Made by a program: the position numbers and the translations under genes | Assembly (NCBI GenBank): GCA_947458475.1 | Contig: CANGZP010000014.1 | Location: forward strand, 1 to 44,103 | Source of the DNA: Cyclobacteriaceae bacterium | Lineage (GTDB): Bacteria; Bacteroidota; Bacteroidia; Cytophagales; Cyclobacteriaceae | Reading direction: 5' to 3' | DNA: 44,103 nucleotides | The notes under the pieces: generated by a model | Database searches by the model: none | The model's input: only the letters and a program-made list of their open reading frames with translations | Told to the model about the DNA's origin: nothing | Shown here: positions 23,782 to 32,286 of the stretch, one piece after another | Position numbering within the stretch: the stretch's first letter is position 1 | How the letters are laid out: the number at the start of each line of letters is the position of its first letter

Positions 23782-25581
23782 GTGAAGGAGCTTTCGAGAA
23801 TAAATAAATACCTAATTAAATACAAGGGATTATTGTCTTTAGGAATACTGTTTACGGTGATATCCAATATTTTCGTAATTATTCCGGCTCAATTGGTTCG
23901 AATTGCCATAGATTATGTGGTCGAGAGTTTTGCACTTTTTGCTCCCCTCAACAAGGGTGGAATAGGTGAGTTGGCTCGTGAGTATTTTTTAGAATCGGTC
24001 TTCGTTTTTGGAATTTTGATTTTAATCATGGCCCTGCTTCGGGGATTCTTCTTGTTTTTGATTCGCCAAACGCTCATCATCATGTCGAGAAAAATTGAGT
24101 ATGACATGAAAAATGAGCTTTTTGAGCATTTTCAATTTTTGCCCCTAAGTTTTTACCGAAAAAACAGTACGGGAGATTTGATGGCTCGAATATCAGAAGA
24201 TGTAAGTCGGGTCCGCATGTACCTAGGCCCAGCCATCATGTATGGACTCAACCTGCTGATTTTATTTCCTTTGGTGATTTCGTACATGATTTCGGTCAAC
24301 TTGGAGCTGACTCTTTATTCGCTCTTGCCCTTGCCGATTCTTTCTTTGAGTATCTATTACGTGAACAATCAGATTAACCTCCGTTCAGAAAAAATTCAAC
24401 AGAGCCTCTCTCAGCTCAGCACCTTTGTGCAAGAAGCATTTTCAGGGATTCGGGTGTTGAAGGCATTTGTTCGAGAGCAGGATTCTGCTGAGGAGTTTAC
24501 CAAAGCAAGTGAAGAGTACAAGCACCAATCCATTGAATTGACGCGGGTCAATGCCTTGTTTTTCCCATTGATTATGGCCTTGGTGGGGATTTCTACCATC
24601 ATCACGGTATATGTTGGCGGCATGATGGTCATTCAAGGGGAAATTGGCTATGGAGTCATTGCCGAATTTATCCTCTATGTCAACATGCTGACTTGGCCAG
24701 TGGCTTCGCTAGGATGGGTGACCAGTATTGTGCAGCGTGCGGAGGTGTCTCAACGTAGAATCAATGAATTGCTGGATCAGAAAACGGATTTGGTATCTGA
24801 AAAAAACCTCAACGCCACACTCGAAGGTGCGCTTCAGGTAAGTCACCTTTCTTTTGTGTATCCAGATTCTGGGATTCAGGCCTTGCGGGATGTCTCCTTT
24901 TCCATTGAAGCTGGACAAACTTTAGGGATTATTGGGACGACCGGTTCTGGCAAGTCTACACTCGCCAACCTGCTGATGCGGATGTATGACCCTACTTCTG
25001 GTGACATACTTGTAGACAATCGACCCATCCAGCACTATGCATTGGCTAGCCTTCGCAGCCAGATCGGTGTGGTTCCTCAAGATGTTTTTCTTTTCTCTGA
25101 TTCCATTGCCAATAACATTGCCTTTGGACTAGATAATCCAAGTTTGGAACGAATTACACAAGCAGCCAAGGATGCAGATGTCTACCAGAACATTTTAGAC
25201 TTTCCCAATGGATTCGATACCCTGCTTGGCGAACGGGGCATCACGCTATCTGGCGGGCAAAAGCAGCGAGTTTCCATTGCTCGAGCCATTGTAAAGGAAC
25301 CGAAGATCTTGATTTTAGATGATTGCCTTTCCGCCGTGGATACCAAGACGGAGAATGCGATATTGAATTCCCTCAAGAAGATCATGGAAAATCGTACCTC
25401 CATCATCATCTCCCATCGGGTGTCCTCTGCCAAGCTTGCCGATCAAATAATCGTGTTGGATGAGGGACGAATAGTAGAGCGCGGAGATCATGCTTCATTA
25501 CTCGCTCAAAAGGGAGTGTATGCAGCGCTTTTTGAAAAGCAAACCCAAGGCGGGGAATCTATTGAAGAAATTAAAATTTGA
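23782..25581 (+). CDS. ABC-type exporter (fused membrane and ATPase domains)
   Basis: The 599-residue half-transporter has six membrane helices (about 18-320) followed by an ATPase domain. The nucleotide site is complete: Walker A GTTGSGKST, Q-loop VVPQDVFLF, signature LSGGQKQR, Walker B ILILDDCLSAVD and the switch His in IIISHRVSS. Unusually, the Walker B is followed by DC where most exporters have DE. In this family that position is the catalytic glutamate, so ATPase activity may be weak on this side; in heterodimeric exporters one partner normally lacks it. A homodimer or a pairing with another subunit outside the window are both possible. The start is a GTG at 23782. The substrate is unknown; lipids or drugs are typical. 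Confidence 0.9.
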   Translation: MKELSRINKYLIKYKGLLSLGILFTVISNIFVIIPAQLVRIAIDYVVESFALFAPLNKGGIGELAREYFLESVFVFGILILIMALLRGFFLFLIRQTLIIMSRKIEYDMKNELFEHFQFLPLSFYRKNSTGDLMARISEDVSRVRMYLGPAIMYGLNLLILFPLVISYMISVNLELTLYSLLPLPILSLSIYYVNNQINLRSEKIQQSLSQLSTFVQEAFSGIRVLKAFVREQDSAEEFTKASEEYKHQSIELTRVNALFFPLIMALVGISTIITVYVGGMMVIQGEIGYGVIAEFILYVNMLTWPVASLGWVTSIVQRAEVSQRRINELLDQKTDLVSEKNLNATLEGALQVSHLSFVYPDSGIQALRDVSFSIEAGQTLGIIGTTGSGKSTLANLLMRMYDPTSGDILVDNRPIQHYALASLRSQIGVVPQDVFLFSDSIANNIAFGLDNPSLERITQAAKDADVYQNILDFPNGFDTLLGERGITLSGGQKQRVSIARAIVKEPKILILDDCLSAVDTKTENAILNSLKKIMENRTSIIISHRVSSAKLADQIIVLDEGRIVERGDHASLLAQKGVYAALFEKQTQGGESIEEIKI

Positions 25582-25615
25582 AGTTCAATTAAGTGAGTTC
25601 TGCCAACAGCTAACG

Positions 25616-25853
25616 GTCTACTGTTGACAGCCGATTCGCCTGGTATCAAGTTTAGCATCCAAATTTTAGCACGTTTTTAGTAGCATATACCTACCGACTG
25701 TGGTCTGTCGACCGTGAACTGTGGACCAATTCACTTAACAGTCTACTTTCGACAGCCGATACGTTTGGTTTCAAGTGTAGAATCCAAATTTCAATGCATT
25801 TTTCATGTGTTGACCACAATTGACTGTGGTCTGTCGACTGTCAACTGTTGACA
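25616..25853. repeat. Two diverged direct repeats of about 125 bp with 7-bp-periodic ends
   Basis: Copy 1 begins at 25616 and copy 2 at 25741; both start GTCTACT, continue GACAGCCGAT, TCAAGT, ATCCAAATTT and end in a 31-base block. The blocks (25696-25726 and 25822-25852) match at 28 of 31 positions and are built from degenerate 7-mers such as GACTGTG, GTCTGTC, GACCGTG and AACTGTG. One indel separates the copies. Together they fill most of the 316-base gap between the convergent ABC exporter and surA genes. There is no coding frame. A further block lies inverted at 18311-18334. Confidence 0.8.
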
Positions 25854-25897
25854 ATATAAACAGGCACGCTGCCACTGGTAGGATTTCGGATATTCTA

Positions 25898-27259
25898 TTA
25901 CTTTTCTTTTAAGGCATTGCAGCGATCGTAGCTAGGGTCGATGTCAATGAAAATATCTTCTTTGGCGGTGACAAACCATTTGCTGAGCACCTCATCCTCT
26001 TTTCTTCGAAGCGTAGCGGCCTTCAATTTCTCATAGTCATCTTCTAGGTTTGCCTTGTGGGCTGGATACCTAGCTTTGTAGAAAAGGATGCGAACCTTGG
26101 TGCCTTCTCTTGGATCTTCAAAACGAATCGGGGGTGTGATATCCCCAATTTTCATGGTGTCGATCGTAAAGTAGAGCACAGGATCTTCTAAGGTACGCAA
26201 GGATAGCCTGTTGGAAGAGGTAGCTGGATCGGTAAAAAACCCTCCCGCATCCGAAGTTGTGCGATCTTGGGAATATTCTTTTGCTGCTTTGGCAAAATCA
26301 ATTTTGCCTGCTAAAATTTCCTTTTTTAAGCTATCTAAATAGCGTTCGGCTTTTACAATATCCTCCTCAGAGGCTTTTGGTATTCGTAGAATGTGCCGCG
26401 TATTGAAAGTTGAACCTTTAATCTCTAGGAGCTGGATCATGTGAAACCCAAACTGAGTTTCAACAGGGTCAGAAATTTCCCCTTGGCGAAGGCCCAATGC
26501 GGTGGCCTCGTATTCTGGAGCCAGCTCACCTCTTCTAAAAAAGCCCAAATCACCTCCTTGTGCTCCTGAGCCTGGATCCTCCGAATAGGCCTTTGCTAAT
26601 TCCGCGAAAGTAGACTTCCCACTGGAGATGGCTTCCTTAAATTGTAAAAGCTGGGCTACAATTTCATCTCTGACTTTCGGGTTGGTCTCTGGCTTGCGGA
26701 CGATTTGACCGACGGTAGCTTCAGAGGTAAATAACGGGAGTGAGTCGGCCGGGATGTTGCCAAAAAATGCACGCACTTCGGCAGGAGATACGGTGATCCC
26801 ATCGGTGATTGTTTTCCTCATTTTTCGAACGATTAGCTGTTCCCGCATGACTTCTTCCAGCTCAGCCTTAAGTTGATCGGCAGTCTTTCCATACATTTCC
26901 GCGAGCATGGCTTCATCTCCGCCAAATTGCTGCATGACCATGGCAAATCTATTGTTGGCTTCCAAAAGGACTTCCGCATCCGTGACAATTACGGAGTCTA
27001 CCTCAGCTTTTGCCACCATAAGTTTATTGATCAACAAGCTTTCAAATACCGTACATCGGGTGGGAGCTTCGATGCCCTGTTGGGCTTGGGAGACCGCCTC
27101 TAAATAGGACTTTTGAACCTCTGATTCTAGCAGAATGTTGTTGTCTACTTTGGCAACGATTTTATCCACCACTTGTCCTGTGGCTGTTTCTTGGGCTTGA
27201 GCTTGTCCCAAGATCCAAAATGCAAGTAGGCTCGGAAGAAGTCGTTTTAGCAATTTCAT
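25898..27259 (-). CDS. surA: SurA-type periplasmic peptidyl-prolyl isomerase
   Basis: SurA chaperones outer-membrane proteins in the periplasm. The 453-residue precursor has a signal peptide (LLPSLLAFWILGQAQAQ, about residues 7-23) and a SurA-type N-terminal domain (VVDKIVAKVDNNILLESEV, about 30-160). Two parvulin domains follow. The first (about 180-285) contains SEATVGQIVRKPE and GDLGFFRRGEL-EYEATALGLRQGEISDPVETQFGFHMIQL (shortened). The second (about 290-395) contains FNTRHILRIPKASEED and SDAGGFF. The family prefix matches E. coli SurA (428 residues). It lies 36 bases downstream of a second parvulin protein. Isomerase activity of each domain is uncertain, since it is not required for SurA chaperoning. 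Confidence 0.88.
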   Translation of the reverse strand: MKLLKRLLPSLLAFWILGQAQAQETATGQVVDKIVAKVDNNILLESEVQKSYLEAVSQAQQGIEAPTRCTVFESLLINKLMVAKAEVDSVIVTDAEVLLEANNRFAMVMQQFGGDEAMLAEMYGKTADQLKAELEEVMREQLIVRKMRKTITDGITVSPAEVRAFFGNIPADSLPLFTSEATVGQIVRKPETNPKVRDEIVAQLLQFKEAISSGKSTFAELAKAYSEDPGSGAQGGDLGFFRRGELAPEYEATALGLRQGEISDPVETQFGFHMIQLLEIKGSTFNTRHILRIPKASEEDIVKAERYLDSLKKEILAGKIDFAKAAKEYSQDRTTSDAGGFFTDPATSSNRLSLRTLEDPVLYFTIDTMKIGDITPPIRFEDPREGTKVRILFYKARYPAHKANLEDDYEKLKAATLRRKEDEVLSKWFVTAKEDIFIDIDPSYDRCNALKEK

Positions 27260-27295
27260 AGTTTTTTCTTTTTCGGGAGATCCGAATGGGAGGAA

Positions 27296-29284
27296 TTAAT
27301 GGTTCAAAGCCTCAAAAGTCTTTTCTTTGACCTCTGCATTGATTTGAACAGGATATTTTTCTTTTAATCTTTTGGTAAGCGCTTGGTCAAGAGCTGCTTG
27401 GTAATCTCGGATAACTAATCCTCGGGCCTCTTCAAATTTCCGTGGCCCAGGAGGATAAACCTTTCCCACAACCAATACATAAGCGACCCCATTGACCTCT
27501 AGCTCCTGATACGTCTTATTCAAGTCGACTCTTGAGAGTATCGGATGTGCTTCGTATTCAAAAGTTCCGGACTCTGTAGCATAAGCATTTGGAAAATTGG
27601 CCCTATAATCCGCTTCAAACGCAGCAAAACTGTTTGGATCAAATCCCTTATTCTGGAGATACTTTCGAGCATTTTCAAGTTTCGAAGCATCATTCACCTT
27701 TGTGAGATAAGCCTGAACTCTCGTTTTCCACTGGTAGTTTTGGATATTTTTCGCATAAAACGCCTGTTGACCGATGCTGTCATTCAAGCCTTTTTGCCAT
27801 ACTTCTTGGTTGGTTAGGGAAAAAAGCAAGATCCCATCTCGGTATTCCTTCAGCAGCTTTTGGTAGTCTTTGTTGTTGCTCTCCAAGTCCTCCTCTTCTG
27901 TTTTCGCCAAGGTCACCTCGGTAAACTTTTCAAGCCAACGCTCCAAGAAGGTCCCATTACCTCTTGGAGTAATCTCCAGATCTTGCATGTAGTTCCAAAG
28001 ATCACCTACCGTATAGGAAGTCGTATTTACCTTGAATAGCTCTGTTCCTCGAAGGTTTTTTTCCTGAATCGTAGTTCCGAAGCCCATTAAATCAGTGGCA
28101 GTCACCGCAGTGATAAGATTTGAAATCCCTGATTCATTTTCTTGAAATCCAAAGCGTGCTTTTTGGATGGCGACCACTTGGGATTGGATCATTCCAGTTT
28201 TGGAATTCCGTAGTATTTTTGAGCGAATGCTTTGTTCGACTTCTTCGTAAGATTGCAATCCTTTTTTACCCTCGAGCCGAAGGATATGGTAGCCATAAGG
28301 CGTTTTGATGGGAGGAGAAACTTCGCCTATTTCTGTCAACGAAAATCCAGCCACTTCAAATTCAGGGATCATGGTACCCACTCCAAACCAGGGCAAAATA
28401 CCTCCTGAGGACTTGGTGGCAGGATCTTCGGAATATGCCTGTACTATTTCCTCCCAAACCGTGTTTTCCTTTTGGATTTCTGCATAGATATCTGAAATCC
28501 TCCTTCGCGCACTTTCTTCTTGGCTTGCATTTTCTGCATCAAATCGCACCAAGATATGAGATACCTGCACTTCACCAGGGTTGGCTTGACGACCATTCAC
28601 TTGAATGATGTGGTAGCCAAAGTCTGTCAAAATAGGATCAGAAATACTTCCAACAGGGAGCGTATAGGCTGCTTCCTCAAATTGTTGAACCATTTGCAGG
28701 CCGGTAAAATAGCCCAAATCTCCTTTGTTTACTTTGGCAGAAGGATCATCTGAATAGGTCAGGGCCAAGGCATTAAAGTCAGCTCCATTTTCTAGTTCAG
28801 TCTTTACTTTCAAGGCCATTGTAAGCATGGCGATGCTGTCTTCCTTACTCGCATTTGGAGGGAATTGGAACAAAATATGTCTTGCCCGCACAATTTCTTG
28901 CAAGCGTCCATATACCTTTTTCACTTCCCCTTCTTCGATGGAGTTTTTGATTAGAAATGGAGCAACCAACGATTCTTTGATGGAAGCAAATTCCATATTG
29001 AATTCCTCTGAATCATCTAGATTCATGGATTCTGCTTCAATTACTTTCAATTTGTAGTTCAAAAATGATTCGAAGTTTTCTTCGAATTCACTTCTGGTAA
29101 AGGACATTGGAGGAGCATCGATCTCCTTTCCTTTCGTGATTAGCTGTAAAAATTCTTCTTTATCAATCGAAATCGTGCCAACAACAACAAGGACTTCTTT
29201 CTTTTCTTGGGCTTGCGCCAAGAAAGGAAAAGAACTTAAGGTAAGTATGAGTGCTAGAAACGCCGTTAGGGCTATTTTTTTCAT
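27296..29284 (-). CDS. Periplasmic peptidyl-prolyl isomerase with two parvulin domains and long C-terminal region
   Basis: The 662-residue precursor starts with a signal peptide (residues 1-26, ending AQAQ). Two parvulin domains follow: about 125-225 with RARHILFQFPPNASKED and GDLGYFTGLQMVQQFEEAAYTL (shortened), and about 235-345 with QVSHILVRFDAENASQEE and SSGGILPWFGVG. The last 300 residues are helical and charged with no named domain I recognise, and resemble the tail of PpiD/SurA-like Bacteroidota proteins. I chose the ATG at 29282-29284, which gives a clean signal peptide; an upstream frame adds nine residues. It forms a pair with surA, so the locus makes four parvulin domains in all. 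It probably folds or holds outer-membrane or exported proteins. Confidence 0.82.
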   Translation of the reverse strand: MKKIALTAFLALILTLSSFPFLAQAQEKKEVLVVVGTISIDKEEFLQLITKGKEIDAPPMSFTRSEFEENFESFLNYKLKVIEAESMNLDDSEEFNMEFASIKESLVAPFLIKNSIEEGEVKKVYGRLQEIVRARHILFQFPPNASKEDSIAMLTMALKVKTELENGADFNALALTYSDDPSAKVNKGDLGYFTGLQMVQQFEEAAYTLPVGSISDPILTDFGYHIIQVNGRQANPGEVQVSHILVRFDAENASQEESARRRISDIYAEIQKENTVWEEIVQAYSEDPATKSSGGILPWFGVGTMIPEFEVAGFSLTEIGEVSPPIKTPYGYHILRLEGKKGLQSYEEVEQSIRSKILRNSKTGMIQSQVVAIQKARFGFQENESGISNLITAVTATDLMGFGTTIQEKNLRGTELFKVNTTSYTVGDLWNYMQDLEITPRGNGTFLERWLEKFTEVTLAKTEEEDLESNNKDYQKLLKEYRDGILLFSLTNQEVWQKGLNDSIGQQAFYAKNIQNYQWKTRVQAYLTKVNDASKLENARKYLQNKGFDPNSFAAFEADYRANFPNAYATESGTFEYEAHPILSRVDLNKTYQELEVNGVAYVLVVGKVYPPGPRKFEEARGLVIRDYQAALDQALTKRLKEKYPVQINAEVKEKTFEALNH

Positions 29285-29308
29285 TGACAGGAAGACCAAA
29301 TTAAAGAT

Positions 29309-29316
29309 CAAAGATA
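29309..29316 (-). promoter_or_regulatory. Candidate -7 promoter element for the isomerase pair
   Basis: The minus strand reads TATCTTTG, an exact TAnnTTTG match, 25 bases before the ATG of the two-parvulin gene and after the RsbW-like stop. It would separate these chaperones from the partner-switching genes upstream. Confidence 0.42.
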
Positions 29317-29358
29317 CAAAAATTATAAAGATAAAATGCGGCTTTCCCTTGCTCCATG

Positions 29359-29784
29359 TTAGGGTCTGTTCGCATCCGGGAATTTTTTAATTAGTCTACA
29401 GGTATTTTCTCCGTTTTTGGATTCAAACTCAATCTCATCCATGATTTTTTTGACCAATAAAATCCCGATTCCTCCTTTTCGCTTTTCTCCAATCACCTGA
29501 GTGAGCTCGGGCACCTCGTACTCCAATAAGTTGAAGGCATCCCCTTTATCGGTGATTTCTATGGCTAACTTCTTGTTTAAATCCTTTAATTCCAAACTAA
29601 TCAGTTCATTGGGGTTGCAGGCATGCGAGTGGATGATCAGGTTGGCACATACTTCCTCTACGGCCAAGGTCACCTGGTGTCTCTCCATTTCCGAAAATCC
29701 ATACGCTTTCAAGCTACTTTGTAAAAAGCTACGCAACTCCACCAAGGCAGAGGTACAACAGGACAAATTCAGCTTATGACTCAT
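29359..29784 (-). CDS. RsbW-like anti-sigma/serine kinase (GHKL ATPase)
   Basis: The 141-residue protein is a HATPase_c domain of the RsbW/SpoIIAB type. The N-box is VTLAVEEVCANLIIHSHAC (about 38-56, with E43/E44 and N48), the G1 box is DKGDAF (79-84) and the G2 box is GGIGILLVKK (104-113). In Firmicutes these proteins bind a sigma factor, or the unphosphorylated STAS antagonist, which they then phosphorylate. It overlaps the STAS gene by 11 bases with that start at 29782-29784. A longer frame adds 14 residues inside the STAS gene, so I chose the shorter. No sigma factor gene is near, so the target is not known from this window. Confidence 0.85.
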   Translation of the reverse strand: MSHKLNLSCCTSALVELRSFLQSSLKAYGFSEMERHQVTLAVEEVCANLIIHSHACNPNELISLELKDLNKKLAIEITDKGDAFNLLEYEVPELTQVIGEKRKGGIGILLVKKIMDEIEFESKNGENTCRLIKKFPDANRP

Positions 29785-30118
29785 GCGTAAGTCGGGTAGC
29801 GGTGGATAGGTCTGGGACAATTGCAATCAAGCGATCCAGACCTAGAATTTTGAAAACCTCATTTACTTGTTCATTCAACCCAAAAATTGCAAATCGAATA
29901 CCTCGTTCTGAAAAGTCATCCAAATAAGACATAAAAACACCCAATCCAGCGGAGGAGATATACACCAGTTCTGTTCCATCAATCAACAAGACTGTAGCGC
30001 CTTGCTCTAGTATTTCCTGCATGGATTGATCCAATAGAATGGAATTGCTGGCATCTACCTCTCCAATCAAGCGTAAAATATCCTTGTTTTCCTCTTTTTT
30101 TCGTTCTAGTTGCAGCAT
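29774..30118 (-). CDS. STAS-domain anti-sigma factor antagonist (RsbV/SpoIIAA-like)
   Basis: The 114-residue protein is a single STAS domain: strands LRLIGEVD and VLLIDGTELVYI, then the phosphorylation loop ISSAGLGVF (54-62), in which S55 or S56 is the candidate phosphoserine, then FAIFGLNEQVNEVFKILGLD. By analogy with RsbV it should be phosphorylated by the RsbW-like kinase and dephosphorylated by a PP2C phosphatase. Both are its direct neighbours on the same strand, with 20 bases to the phosphatase gene and an 11-base overlap to the kinase gene. Target of the cycle is unknown. Confidence 0.88.
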   Translation of the reverse strand: MLQLERKKEENKDILRLIGEVDASNSILLDQSMQEILEQGATVLLIDGTELVYISSAGLGVFMSYLDDFSERGIRFAIFGLNEQVNEVFKILGLDRLIAIVPDLSTATRLTHES

Positions 30119-30138
30119 GCTTCGCTTGTTAAATCAGT

Positions 30139-32193
30139 TTACTTGAATTTGACTACCAACAGGGAATAATCATCGTCGATCATTCCATCTCCGCCCACAA
30201 ATTGGTGAAGCGAATCGATGATTTCCTGTTGTAGGTGAATTGGGGTTTTTTGAGGGTGTGCTTCTACTATTTTTTTTAGTCTGTCGTTGCCAAACTGTTC
30301 TCCTGTCTCATTTCTTCCTTCTAGTATGCCATCTGTGAGGAGCACCAAAATATCTCCCGAATGGTATTCACATGTTTTCTCCTGTACGTGGTTTTTGTAG
30401 CTTAGGTTTCTTACAATTCCCAATCCGAGCCCTTCTACGGAGATAAACTCAGCTTTGTTTTCGTTTGCCTTGTACCAAAGGGTAGGAATATGCCCAGCTC
30501 TTGCATGGCAAAAAGTGCGATTGACCACATCGATTTCAAAGATGGAAGCGGTAATGAAGTGGTTCCTCTCCAAGCACTTACTCAGGGCAGCATTCGCTTT
30601 TTTCATGAACTCCGCAGGGCGAAGGTCCAGTTGAATCAAGCTTTGAAATACGCCTTTCATTTGAGCCATGTGAAATGCTGCTGAGGTGCCTTTGCCAGAA
30701 ACGTCCCCCATGATTAGCACAAAATGATTTTCATCGACTTGGTAGGTGTCGTAATAATCACCCCCAACTTCATCTGCCGTATTGGAATAAGCACAGATAT
30801 CAAAAGACTCAGGGTGGTCTAGCTTTAAAGGCAAAAGGGCTTTTTGAACGCGCTGGGCAATTTTTAATTCCTCCTGGTACCGCTCATTTTCGATGGCTTG
30901 GTTGAGCAAGCGGTGGTTTTCAACTGAAATACAGGCCTGTCTAGCAAAGGTGCCGATGATGCTCAACATCTCCTTGTTGAACCCCTCTTTCACCTCTTTG
31001 ATTAAGACAATCCGTGCTAAGATGGATTTATTGACGACCAGGGGCACCAGCAATGCGGATTTGTAATTGGGATGGATCAGGCGAATGGTTTGTGGTTGCA
31101 GAATCACTGCAGCACTGGTGTAAACCCAACTTTGCTTTTCTTGTGGGATGAGCTTGATGAGTTCTCCTCGCGTTGATTCGTCCAAAATTCGGAGGGGGTT
31201 TTTGATTTGAACCTGTTCTTTTGGGTTCAGTTCGATCCATGCACCATCCGAAAAAGATGCGCTAATACAGGAATCCAGCAGGATATCGAGTACCTGTTCC
31301 TCGCTTTCTTCTGGCTGTATGGACTGGCTTAACTTTTGAAAGTTAATGGCCTCAGTTAGTTTTTGTTCAAAAACGGAAGAGGTAGGCAAGTTGAAAAGGG
31401 TGACCAAAAAGCTGAAAAGGCCATAAGCGAATACAAATCCAAATAAGGCCATCAGAAACAGGTTGTCGGTCAGGTTGATTTGAACTCGTCCTTCATTGCC
31501 TGAATCGAGCACGCGGTAAAACAAGAATCCCGCACAGAGTAGGATTAGAAAGAGAAATAGCAATGTTTTCCATTTCTCTTTAAAATTTAGGTAAGGGATC
31601 CATTTTAGGTTGACTGCAAGGAGAATTGAAATGACTAAAAGGATGACCAACCCAAATAGGAAGCTGTAGTCAAGGTTATTGTGGTTGAAAAACACAAAAA
31701 ATAAGGCCCCAGCCATGGAAAATTCAAATACTTGCCACTGGTTGACAACCTGCTTACTTTTTTGATAGAGGATCAAGTGCTTCCACAACAGCGTAGTAGC
31801 GATTAAAAAGGCACTTGTCCAAGCAAAATTAATGTGGTAGAAAACATTTTTTAAAAAGGGGTCTGTTCCAATCTTACTTTCCCCGAGGGCATAGTAAATT
31901 AACTCAGTAAGTAGGCCTGCTGAAGCTGCAAAAAGGCCAGTGGAGACTCCTCTCCAGATTAGATTTAAAAAATCAGATTGCCTTGTTTTCCAAAAAATAT
32001 GGCGGTAGACAAGGTAAACAAAAATGAAAAATAGAATCTCTAGGATCCAAGTAACCTCCTCGGCGATGCCCGAGTCCAGGTTGTTGATCATCCCAAAAAT
32101 CCGAACCAAGTCTACCAACACCAAGGCAAGCCAGACTACTATGGCCAACAAAAGGCTAATTCTGCCAAGAGGAAGTGCGCTGGTCTTGATCAT
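30139..32193 (-). CDS. Integral membrane SpoIIE/RsbU-type PP2C phosphatase
   Basis: The roughly 684-residue protein has about eight membrane helices in its first 280 residues. A cytoplasmic GAF-like region (about 285-445, with VLDILLDSCISASFSDGAWIEL-like segment) follows, and a PP2C/SpoIIE phosphatase domain closes it (about 455-684). Metal-binding motifs are intact: ADEVGGDYYD, IMGDVSGKGTSAAF, ARAGHIP, LVLLTDGILEGRNE and DDDYSLLVVKF. It should dephosphorylate the STAS protein encoded 20 bases downstream in response to a membrane or small-molecule cue. I chose the ATG at 32191-32193. A TTG 15 bases upstream also stays in frame but lies within a TATTTTTG -7-like element (32206-32213). Confidence 0.87.
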   Translation of the reverse strand: MIKTSALPLGRISLLLAIVVWLALVLVDLVRIFGMINNLDSGIAEEVTWILEILFFIFVYLVYRHIFWKTRQSDFLNLIWRGVSTGLFAASAGLLTELIYYALGESKIGTDPFLKNVFYHINFAWTSAFLIATTLLWKHLILYQKSKQVVNQWQVFEFSMAGALFFVFFNHNNLDYSFLFGLVILLVISILLAVNLKWIPYLNFKEKWKTLLFLFLILLCAGFLFYRVLDSGNEGRVQINLTDNLFLMALFGFVFAYGLFSFLVTLFNLPTSSVFEQKLTEAINFQKLSQSIQPEESEEQVLDILLDSCISASFSDGAWIELNPKEQVQIKNPLRILDESTRGELIKLIPQEKQSWVYTSAAVILQPQTIRLIHPNYKSALLVPLVVNKSILARIVLIKEVKEGFNKEMLSIIGTFARQACISVENHRLLNQAIENERYQEELKIAQRVQKALLPLKLDHPESFDICAYSNTADEVGGDYYDTYQVDENHFVLIMGDVSGKGTSAAFHMAQMKGVFQSLIQLDLRPAEFMKKANAALSKCLERNHFITASIFEIDVVNRTFCHARAGHIPTLWYKANENKAEFISVEGLGLGIVRNLSYKNHVQEKTCEYHSGDILVLLTDGILEGRNETGEQFGNDRLKKIVEAHPQKTPIHLQQEIIDSLHQFVGGDGMIDDDYSLLVVKFK

Positions 32194-32286
32194 GGAGTTA
32201 CTCTTCAAAAATAGGCAATGTCAGCCAATGCACAGCTATCTCAAGCGCCTCCAAATGTGGTAGAACTGTTAAATCTTACAAAAAGC

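Noticed and set aside
23890-23910. tRNA-like TTCGAA stretch
   Set aside because: It lies in the ABC exporter coding sequence and no cloverleaf can be formed around it.
25616-25853. CRISPR array
   Set aside because: Only two copies, no conserved direct repeats separated by unique spacers of constant size, and no cas genes nearby.
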